NCBI GenBank assembly: GCA_013350335.1
Contig: CM023537.1
Span: forward strand, 45,320,111 to 45,384,110
Reading direction: 5' to 3'
DNA: 64,000 nucleotides
Source: Chimonanthus salicifolius
Lineage: Eukaryota; Streptophyta; Magnoliopsida; Laurales; Calycanthaceae
This document shows, one piece after another, positions 38,401-49,500 of the stretch (within the stretch, counting starts at the first letter, position 1; each line of letters opens with the position of its first letter). The notes under the pieces are model-generated. The model was not told the origin of the DNA, did no database searches, and saw nothing but the letters and a program-made list of their open reading frames with translations. The position numbers and the translations under genes are program-made.

Positions 38401-39155
38401 TTTGCGATGGGTGGGAACTCATTGCATATGATCGCATGGCATGGCATTGATTTAACATGATTATAGTTTTATTATCATGTTAGGTTTTGGTTTTATCGGT
38501 ATGATTGGATCTTTATTATCATACCCTGATTTAGACACAATGTTTTATATGAGTATATTATGAATTATTAACCCTGATTTTGATATTGGTTATATCTGGA
38601 TTTTTGGTACTAACCCATGTGTTAGCCCTAACTGGAATACTTATTAGGGCGCTTTGTTCTAACGCCCTACTTCTACCCTGTAGTGGATGATGCAGGAATT
38701 GAGGAAAACAGGGAACGCAAGGAAGGCCAAGAATAGGAGCTTGGATGATTTATTTTATATGTTTTTGAATAAAGATACTCATGGACTTGTATTTGGAGTA
38801 TCTAGTTTTCGGAATGTAATAGTTTAGTTATTTTGCTATGGTTGGATGTTAATTAGATAATTATTTGGATAATGTGATTTGAATTTATGACTAAGTACTT
38901 TGCTAGCAAATGGTTTGAATATGAGTGTTATCATGATTCCGCAATGATGATTTATTCCGCATGTGTATCGTATTGCTATGTGTGAACTGTTTTCTTAGAC
39001 TTTGTCCATGTACACATAGGGTTGGCCAGTTAAGGGTCGAAATTTGGAAGTTTGGACTTAGCTCTAGTCGTGACATTCCACTCTTGCTCACTACTCTGAT
39101 ATTTATTAAAAAAAAACGGACATTGATTTCAATTCGAGAAGGGCGGGGTGTTAGA

Positions 39156-39821
39156 AGACGTACTAGGCTTAAATGGTTTCTTTCCGGCTTTTTTAAATTT
39201 CTTGGGCTTCCATCCTCCTTTTTTACTGGATTCTTGATGTGTTAGATAGAGTGAGTGATGTCCCATCTGCTTAAGTCTGTCCTGCTCTTGAATCAACATA
39301 TTTGACAGTTCATTTACTAGTCATTTATCTTTCATAGTATTATAATTTATTTCAAATGACGCATACTGAGGAGGCAGAGAATTTAGAATGAATTGGACAA
39401 GAAAAGTATCATCAACACTCATCCTATATTTTTCAGCTGGGCAGCAATATTTGTCATCTCTGTTATGTGCTCATACATGCCACAGCTTCCATCGAACTTA
39501 ATAATAGTCAGCCTGACCATAAGTGTCCCTGCTAAGGACTTGTCCGCTGTTTTGAATTTATTTTCAATATTTTGGAGGTATTTCTTAGCACTTTCAGTTT
39601 TGGGTAAAAAAGTCTTGATATTATTTGCAGCCGTCATGCGTATGAACATAAGACTGAGTCTATTTGACCTAGTCCATACTTCATAGGACTTTTTCTCAGA
39701 AGTCGTACTTGTAGGCCGTAATAGTAAGCTTATCAGAAATTAATGTTTTGTCAAGATCAAGCACACTGAGGTGAAACTCAACTTGCTCTTTCCATTCAGA
39801 GAAATTAAATCTATTCAACAT
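39156..39821 (-). pseudogene. gag: N-terminal part of Copia gag, broken
   Basis: ATG at 39819-39821 begins MLNRFNFSEWKEQVEFHL, a UBN2-like Copia gag start. Stops follow after about 48 codons. 39419-39649 keeps SAKKYLQNIENKFKTADKSLAGTLM in another frame, and the basic stretch KKFKKAGKKPFKPSTSS ends at the LTR insertion. Confidence 0.82.
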
Positions 39822-40586
39822 TGAAACAACAGAAGCTTGCGAATGCAGTCTAACAGGGAGAGATGTTGTAAAAATTACATAATTCCATGCTTACTTACAT
39901 TACACTATGACTTAAACTTAATTGAAATACACAAACAGTCAACATTAGTAAACAATATTACCGGATCTACCTTTGGGTAATCTTATGGCATACTATTTCA
40001 TTATGGTGATTCCCAGTCACCGATAAAACTGACCAACAAAATACAAGTGATCAAATACCAGCCGCCACCTTTGGGTGTCCGAACAAATACCAACCACAAG
40101 TACCCGCCAATCATCCTATCCCAATCCGATACCACTCGGAACAGTGCACCTTTGGGCCAACCTAATATCTTTGTGATTAGGGATCGCGATTAGCAAAAGT
40201 CATTATTGTCCGACACTTGGGAAGAGTATTGGACCACAGTTATATGACCTGATGTCCAAATACATTCCGATTGGGCCACTTTGGTGACTAACAAAATCAT
40301 ATCATAATATGGTATTAGGTCAAGAATAATGGATTTGCTCATTATTGGTTTCCCAAAAACATAAGAGGAAAAATCCCTAGATTTTAAGTTCATAAGATCA
40401 TAATCTTAAAATCCATAAAATTTTAAGCTTCATAATTTTAAAAACCATAATCTATACAATTTTAAATCCATAATTTTAAAATCTATAAACTTTAAATCTA
40501 TAAAGGATCTTTTTCTTCCTTGAGTTCTGAAAATTTTATTTCTTTAATTATTCTTTATTTCAAGCAATAATTGATTATATGAAACA

Positions 40587-40600
40587 GGTTCTTGATGCCA
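40587..40600 (-). other. Primer binding site of the Copia element
   Basis: The minus strand reads TGGCATCAAGAACC just inside the 5' LTR end. It resembles the initiator-Met tRNA site TGGTATCAGAGC with several changes. Confidence 0.6.
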
Positions 40601-40603
40601 CAT

Positions 40604-41168
40604 ATAATACTTCATCATAATATCAGAGTTTATTAATTGAAAATCAATCGTACATTCATTCATCATTAAACTTAATGTTCGGCATACCCAAACAACATAA
40701 CCATAAGATCTGAATCGATTAATGCTTAAAACACTGATCAATCTTAATGCGGAAATCATTAACGTAACAATTATGAGACATACCTAGATCCATTGATGAA
40801 GAAGAGTGAGATTTGATATTCCTTTAATATGTCAATACTTCCTGAAGTCCAAAAACATGAGAAAACACCCACCTTGGAGTTTCTACGTCTTGCCTCCTTA
40901 ATGCCCTCTCCCAATTTCGTGAATAGTATTTTTAGACATTAGGGTTCGCTTAAGTTGATGGATAATAATGGAGAGAGACCCTTTTATAGGTAGAGAGAGG
41001 ACCTCTAAGGCAATTAGAACTTTCCATTCCTACTTCCCATCAAAATAGGAAACTAACCCCCTTTAAAGCTCTCCTAAAATAGACATTCCTTATTTAAATA
41101 CAGTTTCCCTGATTTAATATCATCTATGTGGAGCTCCAAATTTAATGTGGGTCATATTTAGTTTTACG
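40604..41168 (-). mobile_element. 5' LTR of the Copia element
   Basis: Aligned to 31613-32178. The outer terminus has decayed from ...TTTTACA to TTTTACG, yet the TSD TATGG follows at once. Confidence 0.92.
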
Positions 41169-41426
41169 TATGGAACTAAAACCTCTAAATTTTAACAATG
41201 AATCTTTATCATTTGTACTAAAGGTTCTTGTCAACCTCTTGTTATTACCGGTTGGCTTTTCGATAAGTAACACACATAAAATAAAATATATAAGAAATTC
41301 ACAATCAACAGAATCCTTGTTTTTTTATTGAATAGGTAGCACAATTTCCTATAATTAGTACTTGAATATTGGTATTGTAAAAAAAACAATAAATATTGAT
41401 CATTCATGTTTGTAATATACATGATA

Positions 41427-41599
41427 CTCTATCTGTCTCAATTTAGTCGTCTCATGCATTTTGAAACTGTCTCAAAATAGTTGTCTTATATGCATTTTGG
41501 AAGAGTTATAGGATGTTGGAGAGAAGTTCATAAGCCTTTTGAGAGCCCTTACTTAAAAAATTCAAAATTTTAAAATAAGACAACTAAAAAGGGATAGAG
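41427..41599. mobile_element. Stowaway-like MITE
   Basis: The two ends are inverted repeats: CTCTATCTGTCTCAATTTAG on the left and, read from the other strand, CTCTATCCCTTTTTAGTTGTC on the right. TA flanks both sides (41425-41426; 41600-41601). At 173 bp with AT-rich filling it fits a Tc1/mariner-related Stowaway MITE. Confidence 0.78.
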
Positions 41600-41878
41600 T
41601 ATACAATTTTATATATGTAGCACTTCAACAATGACCAATTGCTAAAATATTATAACAATCAAAGGAAAAGAAAAAAAAACAGCATAGCATCAGTAATGAC
41701 GTCACAAAATCTTACTGAATTTATTTTTTTTAGAAAGTGCACCTTCAATGTCACATATCATATGCTTTGCAATGGAACCGTTTCTTTGGCAAGTATTGCA
41801 TTGTTCGCACTCCTAAATCATGGTTTTTTTTTTTTTTTGAGTGAGACTCTCCAAATCATTTATTCATGAGAACTATTT

Positions 41879-42098
41879 TTTTGTTTTTTTATGCCTATGT
41901 CTAAGCATCTCACCTGTAGGAGAGTTTACCCGACTGATCCTTCAAAGCATATGCATACCTCCCTACACATACATATCGGACTCAAGCGATGAGTAGTAAT
42001 TCCATGAAAAGTAGCCCAAAGAAATTTGAACGTGAATTGAACTCAAAACCTCCTTTCATAAGAGAAGTTTCTTGACCGTCAGATGAACCCCTGTAAAT
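41879..42098 (-). mobile_element. tRNA-derived SINE with long TSD
   Basis: Flanked by 20-bp direct repeats matching at 18 positions (41859-41878; 42099-42118). On the minus strand a B-box-like GGTTTTGAGTTCAATTC (42034-42050) lies downstream of a possible A-box near 42080. The 3' end is an A-rich tail with one G (T-run 41879-41890 on the plus strand). Confidence 0.75.
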
Positions 42099-42118
42099 TT
42101 CATTCATGAAAACTATTT

Positions 42119-43397
42119 ACAGTTGAATTTAAATATAGTACAATGTGATGTAGATTCAAGTAAAATGTATTTATTTACACAAACTCAACTCGAGTCCAAC
42201 CTAAACCCAAATAAAATAATAGACTTCGACCAGTTTTTCGTCGGACTAGACTCGAGTTTTTACTTAAAACCCATCAAAACTCATTGAGCTTTTAAGCCCG
42301 TTTGTTTTTATAATTTTTATAATTTTTTAATTTAAAAATATAATAGTACATATTGAAAGAAGACTCGAAGATGGTCAATCTATTAAAATTATCTCAAAAA
42401 TCAATTTTTAATCACTCAATCTTAACTGTAAAAATCATAAAATGTCATCTTTTCAAAAAGATTCGCCAATTTAGAGTCTCAAGATCAAATGACTAAAATT
42501 TAAATTTTCAATTACAATGTAACTGGTGATAAGACATTTAAATATACTTTCAACATGTACAATTAAATTTTCAAGTAACAAAATAAAATTTTAAAAAAAA
42601 TAAAAAACGATGCCTAAGCGAATGAAAATAAAGCTCAACCTGAACCCAACCGCTAAACAGGCCTAGATTCAAGAGACACCATAATGTGTCTTAGTCCAAA
42701 AGTAATTATTCCCATGGATAGCTCATTTTGTTGTTCATCAGCTATCTTCAAGTGGCGTTGAAATCTAGTGGTTTTCTTTGATGGAATCTCAAAGAGCAAA
42801 CCTCAATTGAAATAATAGCATTGATAATTATGATGGATTAAAGATCCTCTATTGACTGGACGATTGATGGAGAGAATAAAAATTTGATTAAATAAGCTCG
42901 ACTAAAAGTACAATAAAGTTGAGTTAGCTTTGCACATACAATCCACTTTTCATCGGAGAAAATAATTGGACGTCAATCTTCCCTTGTGATAGATGATGGG
43001 CAACAATATTAGACACAACCATGGAATGACTTCAATCCACCATGCACCAAAGTGCATCTCAATTTGAAGTTGGGGGACGTCAAGAATCATGGGTTATTGA
43101 GATCCAACAGTTTTCTTTTTTCTTTAATTGAAAAAAAGAAGACCTACATACAAAATCAAATCAACCTTGGACAGGCTTATCTAGTCATCCCTTGCATAAA
43201 TTAAGGCTCCTAGAGTCCAGACTCCATAATAAAATTATTCACTCATTCTATCAAGAACCAAAAAGGGGTAACGAGGGCAAACCACAAAATTTTCTTGGTT
43301 AGAACAATTAAACATACCACATTTTCCCTAAAAATCTTAGAAGTAGATGAAAATATGTCAAAGTTTCTTCCTGTATGTCAGATACAAACACAAGTTT
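42119..43397. other. Spacer and 3' flank of PBA1
   Basis: AT-rich; no second gene recognised. The PBA1 3' UTR must begin at 43397 and run leftward. No canonical AATAAA was seen on the minus strand close by; AATAAT near 43243 is a weak candidate. Confidence 0.4.
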
Positions 43398-43529
43398 TCA
43401 AATGCTCATCGGCACAGGGCTACCTGATGATAATATGTCAAGCAAAGAATTATGGGGCTCCAATTCTTCATGCCATAGTGGAAGCGTGTCTCCAGGGTAG
43501 AAGTTCCTAGTGACGCCATCAGAGTTTAT
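43398..43529 (-). CDS. PBA1: PBA1 exon 8 (stop codon)
   Basis: Encodes [20 protein letters not shown], then [13 protein letters not shown] and a variable tail ending PVPMSI, with TGA at 43398-43400. The acceptor is GACTGCAG. Confidence 0.93.
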   Translation of the reverse strand: MNSDGVTRNFYPGDTLPLWHEELEPHNSLLDILSSGSPVPMSI

Positions 43530-46500
43530 CTGCAGTCAGCCCAAACCCATAAAGAGAAGGATCGGTTGATAGATGGAGATAGAGAAACAAGCAAGCATAA
43601 GGGGAAAAAAAAAAAACAGAAATAAAAAACTCATTCAGAGGTCATCTGTCTATTTTCTCGCATAAAGCAATTCTATTGTGTTAAAGCTTTTACTCAAATA
43701 ATGCAAAAATTAACCTCGTGTCTAGTTGTGAAAGTCTGACATTTTGGTTGGCGTTAAAGTCTTTATTTTCATTGAAATTAATGAAGCATAGTCTTGGCAA
43801 GCGAGGATAATCTCTCTTTTTTCCTCAATAAATTTCCCTTCACCCCCTATGGGAAATGATCTCTTAAAAGAGGAGAATGTCACATTTCTTGTGGTTTTAG
43901 CAAAGAGCCCTTATTAGAAGAAGAATGAGGGTCTCATTGTCTATGCTCTCTCTAATTGACAAACAGCACCTTAAGTTTTCCTTTACCAGGTTGTTAGACT
44001 TGAGTATCTTTGGTTTCTAAGTTTCACATCACAAAAATATTGAGACTGCAGTTATCAGAAGCAATATCACAAGGAGACGGGACTCACAATAACAGTCCGA
44101 ACCACTCCTCCACTTGCACCATCACGGGCAATGGCAAGAGAGACAGCTTTCACCACTAATTTCTGCAATAAAATAGCTCGTTAAAAACAAATAACGACAA
44201 CTTCAAGCAAAGTGCACAATCACCAGCAAATATCCTTTCACAGTACCCATCTCATTTGGATGCATGTTCCACAATATAATAGATGCCACAGCACAATTAG
44301 CATACTGACTTCCCCATGTTAACAAGTGACAGATAATAACATGAACCAGAAAAAAAACTTATTTTGTTTGTTCTTTTGAGAGAAATGTATCAGAAAGAAT
44401 TGACTGCCATCTTAAAAAATGCATCACAATAAGCAAAAAAACGTTAAAACTTCTCCGACATCAACCAGCATATCGGCACTCTGCACAAAGTGCTGTCCTT
44501 GTTATAATAAGGTAACCCCTTCAATAAAAAATAATCACTCCTGACAAGGACATAGGATAAGAAATTATGCAAAAGAAACAAAATTAACATTATTATACAT
44601 GCAAAAGGTTTTTCCTATTCTCAAGAACTTTGGGAGAGGGCCTCTTTCTTTCTTTTTTCTTTTCTATCTGCAGTTTTGACAAAGTTTAAGACAAAATCCC
44701 ATAGCACAACCGATAAAGGCTCTTGGTTATAGGTTAGAGGTTGTGGGTTCAAGTCCCATGGATGTCGGATCAGATGGAGAATCGGCTAATGGAAACAATA
44801 TGCCAAATCCAAATATAAATGGCGAACCCCAGATTAATGGGATAAATAGTACCCAGATTGATGGGATAAATGGTTTAGACGATGGTGATAAATTGTGACA
44901 AAGTTTAAGTAAATTGTCAAGCAAGGTTGGAAAATTTAGGCCTCAAAACTTGACTCGTAAAACCTAATTTTCCAACAATGAGCCAAGTTATCTAGAGGCT
45001 GCTTCGGCTCCAATTCCAGGATGTTTAAAAGGAGATAAGTAAAAGAATTTCCAGGTAAGGGGTCCCACAATCATCTTGGGGCCAGTCAAAAAGGAGGATC
45101 CTAACATGAAATTTTAGCTAACAATATATATCTACAAAACTTTAGAATATGTCACAGCATTGATGTCAAGGTTGGAGATCAGTGAATGAGAAGACAACAA
45201 TGAACAGATCTAGTTTTATATTGCAGACAACTAGGAGGAGCAAGCAATAAGAATAAAAATGAACGGCAGGATGGAGATAAAAAGGAGGAAAAAGAAAAAG
45301 TACTAATCATTTAAAAATTATTAATAAAAAAGAGAAGATATAATTTGCTCACCTCAGCCTCATCTTTACTCATCCCTTCCTTCCATGCTTGATCAAAGAA
45401 ACCGTACAGGTAAGAGGATCCAGATCCTGCAGAATGTAAAATGTATTGAACATATAGAAAATATGTTGTATCGAACATATTGCATTGTCTTAGAAGTAAG
45501 TATTATCAAACAATCCTATAACAGGAAAAGCATCACACACTCAAAGAACAAAGGAATAATGAAGTTCTTAGCTCACTCTTTCAGCAAGCCAGTCATCTTC
45601 TGGCGATAATCAATTTTTACAACATAAAATATATGACAAGCTTACAGCATCAAAACAAAGGGCTCTAGATATGAGATTTATTCATCATACAATTATCTAG
45701 AATCTGTTATTACATTAAAGATGATAGGTGCCAAAACCAATAATACAAGTTTATATCCAACACATTCAGGTAAGTTTAAACCATCTAGGTTAGAGTGCTC
45801 TAGACTGGGTGTTGTTGAAAAAACTTTAATCCTATAATAATAGACAAGGTTCTCTCAATCTTTCACAAAAAAAATAGACAGGGTTCTCCCTCCCATTTTA
45901 AAAAGATTTTTTTAAAAAAAATAACAAATAAGACAAATGACTTGAAATGTCAAATAGGGAAAACAACAGTCAGTTTTAGTTGAAACAAACTCAAATTTCA
46001 GTCGAATTCTTTGGTTTTCAAGGATTTCATTAACTACTAAAGTAACACAGGTGAAGATGGAATATTTACATACATGCAACCACTGTGACAAACCCTCATC
46101 ATCTTTTTACCCATTTTGCTACCTATATTTGGGTCAGCTTTCTAAGTTCTAAACTTCCATTATACCCTATCAAAGATCTATTCCCATTCATTTCACAATC
46201 CATCATGCCCTTTTAACACATTGATCCAAGTCTTTAAAGGCACCTTACACTTGTAACCTCCCACTCCCTCTCTAAAAATGGCTATGATTATAACTTTCAT
46301 TTCTTTGCAGAAGGGTTGCCTCTGATCATCAATGTACAAGCCTAAACCATCTTAAAGAGTATTTCCTCATCTTCTCATCTATTCTACCTTTGAGGTTCCT
46401 TTCTATCTTGAAACGGTATATTTATATTTAAGGTTCCTTTAATGCGATCATTTCTAGTTTATCCTTTACTGTTACTATACCTGCCTATCATAGCATCGTT

Positions 46501-49500
46501 ATCTTGTTCCCATTATTTTATCTACTTGTCCTCGCACTGTGCAGCATTCAGCTCCATACAAGATTGGGTTTTTTTTTTTTTTTTGAAATAGAATCAATAA
46601 AATAAAATTCCATTAAAGAAGTGAGTACATAAGCCAGTACAAGAGAGCTGTACTGGCATCCAAAGGACATCACACAAAAATCACAAACACCTGAATAGAT
46701 GCAACTAAAACATGATTACATAAATCCAACAAACTCTATATGCCTCTCTAAAACCACCATTGCAAAAAAATCTGCAACCCCACTAGCCATCCTCCTAACA
46801 TGCTTAAACTCAAGTCCCTCCCAAGACAAAGTTGGCAAATCTCATAATAATTAAAATTAGCCTCCATGGAGGTTTTTCCATTCCCTTTGCCCATGCTATG
46901 GCATTGGTTGAGTCTGCCTGGATAATTAACTTAACCTTAATCCCCCACCCCCTTCCCCTCTCTCGAGGTTTAATTAGACCATAGTTATGCCTTCTTATCT
47001 CCTAACATTTTTTCCTCATTCGAATCCCCTGCAACATACTAGGGCCAAGAAGAACATTTTAATTTCACCTTCCCCATCAAGCATCACACCCCCTATAAAC
47101 GCTAGTCACTGTTTGTGATGTAGGACACGCAGCAGAGACCCATTTATTTTAGTATTTCCTATTTTCGTATTTTACTACTTTTATTTTCGGAGTCCTTGTA
47201 AGAAAATCAGGTCGGTGGCTTTCCCTTGTTGGTTTAGGAGTCTAAAATAAGATTAGAAGTTGTGCTAGAGTTGGAAATCACTTTCATGGCTTTCCTAGTT
47301 TGTTTAGGAGTTCTTTTCCATTTTTATCTCTTTGTTTTCTTATAAATACGATAGATGTAAAAAAGGGATTTACCCCTAGTTCGATATTATGAATTGAATA
47401 AGAAATTATCAAGTTATTATTTATCTTCTCCTACCTTGTTTCTGCCTAAGTTGCAGACGAATCTCCATCTGGGCAATTCCAGACTTCTTCATCACAGATC
47501 TTGGGCTTAATCCCAAGTGAATATGTTGTCGTTGTTCTCTGGGCTTCATCCTAGAGTCGTCGCCTTCCCCACGAGCTTCCGCCTCTGTAGATTTCGCCTC
47601 CATCTTCTTCTCGCCACTGCTGAACCAGTTTTTCCACTAACCCAGGTACTGTCTTACCCTCTCGAACCCTTTTCACTGCTATTCTTCTTTCCTTTCATCA
47701 TCTTACATCACTGCTACCCTCGTCTTCCCACTTCCGCAGCAGCCTCTCTTTCATTTCCTTTTCCCATTCGTGCCCAATCGCATGCCCCTTTTCCCATTCG
47801 TAAAACCCTAATTCCCTTATATCCCAACGTGCCAAACACAACCCCTTTAAGTTAAGTCTCGCACGTGTGAAGCAACTCACGTGTGCAACCCGATAATCGT
47901 CGGGACTAACTTGCTTTGATTTCTTCCTCGCTTCTGCTACATCAGTTTGGCCCTAGCTACTCCATCCATAACAAATCTTATATCTTCCTTCTGGCAAAAG
48001 ATACCACATTTTCCTTAATTCTCTCCATCCTACCTCCTCCACTTACATATTTTATCCATCCCCTCCAAAATCCATGAACAAGTAGCCCTTAAACTCCATA
48101 CATACTGTAATCCTCATTTTCATGACTTCAAACACCTTCCCCACCAAACTTTCTTTTAAACATCCTAGCATTCCTTCCCCTCCAAACTATCTATAATAGT
48201 CACCAAGATAGATAACCACGCATCATCTACTTACCTCTAAAAGGACCTTTTTTTTTTCCTTCCCAACTATTGGCTCACCCATGTACAACCTACCCAATTA
48301 TTTTTTAATGTATATAATTTACTTATTGTTATGTATAGTCTTGCACATTTGAAGTCAAGTCAAGGAGCCCAAGTCAATGTCAAACATGATGCTCTATTTT
48401 TTGTTTCGATAAAATAATTATAAACCATATTAATTTGCACCTAATAACTTGTTGTGTTCACAAATTTGTCCATTTGAGTTCTCATTTGGAATGTGGATTA
48501 ATGCTAGTTGTTGACATGTAGCACAATTGGTAAAGGCTCATGGCTAGAGCGTAGAGGTTGCGAGTTCAAGTGCCATGAGTGTCAAATAGGCTAACCCATG
48601 AAAATAATTTGCCAAATTCAAATAAAGGCCAACCCCTAACTGATGGATACATGGCTTAGATGATGATTATGATGATAACGATTTATGCTAGTTGTTAACA
48701 GGAGAAAAGATGAACTTTATATTTGGTGACATACCTCCAATAGCAAATGGTTGTTCCAATAGTGTTCCTCCCAAGGGAACTGCGTAAAGTTGGCCTCCGG
48801 AATACTTGTCCCAACCACCGACTATGAGACCAGTCTCCAACATATTCTGCCAAATTCAGAAAAGAATGAGAAACTAAATCATTTTTATACACTAAACCCT
48901 TTTTAAAAGAATGGCAACTGATTTTATTAAAGAGAACCAGAGCAAAAAGCTTAGAGAACACAGGAAACAGTAACAACAACAAAGGTGTAACCAATCAGAA
49001 AATACAAGTCAACACCCAGACTATTAGAAATAAATAGCAGAAGACTTAACTCCTCCATTCACCAGGATGGGCTGGATAAAGATCCCAATGAAAAGAGAAT
49101 TGACCACATCCAACAATTACCACGGGCGCATTACAAGTCTGGCCCATAATTAGAATCTAAACCTCAGGGAGGGGGAAAAAAGAAGCAGAAAAAGAAACAG
49201 AAGAAAACCTAATGCAGAACATAGTTCGAAAGTCCTAATTGTAAATGACACAAAAAGATATTCTATTACTTTTTTAAAACACAAATAGATATTTGTATTA
49301 AAAGAAAAACAATCATTTGATGACTGCATTGCATTGTCAATGAATGGAAGCAAATAATGTGGGTATTAGATCTTCCTCAGTGTAGTCTGAATACAATCTT
49401 TACATGATGACATGCCAATTTGTATCAGGGAAAATTCCTTCTCTTTCTATAACCATCTTTTTCATAAATTTACTTGAATTAGAGAAAAGACACTAAAACT

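Larger units (their letters stand above)
35925..39155 (+). mobile_element. 3.2-kb solo LTR with hairpin array, inserted in Copia gag
   Basis: Starts TGTAATATCTTGG and ends GGGCGGGGTGTTAGA, flanked by AGACG (35920-35924; 39156-39160). Reading frame and sequence of the Copia gag continue across it. It has a TATA-like TTATATTATAAGG near 37925, an AATAAA near 38768 and no coding region, which fits one LTR in plus orientation. The U3 part carries nine hairpins (36686-37868), the middle AT-rich 'attatggaaagg' repeats, and the R-U5 part a 121-bp tandem pair. Confidence 0.82.
31613..41168 (-). mobile_element. Complete but dead Copia retrotransposon, TSD TATGG
   Basis: Flanked by TATGG at 31608-31612 and 41169-41173. 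It has two LTRs of about 566 bp, a primer site, a polypurine tract and, on the minus strand, the Copia domain order gag, protease, integrase, reverse transcriptase, RNase H. Total length is 9.56 kb, of which 3.24 kb is the solo LTR inserted at 35925-39155; the original was about 6.3 kb. The two LTRs differ at roughly 35-40 positions by eye (about 93-94% identical), mostly transitions. Many stops and frameshifts make it non-coding. Confidence 0.93.

Noticed and set aside
38077..38458. Minus-strand frames over the 121-bp tandem repeat
   Set aside because: Shadow of the repeat in a non-coding LTR; the repeated peptide has no start context or domain.
41822..41840. T-run as a second retroposon tail
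   Set aside because: No element body or TSD beside it; the supported SINE begins at 41879.
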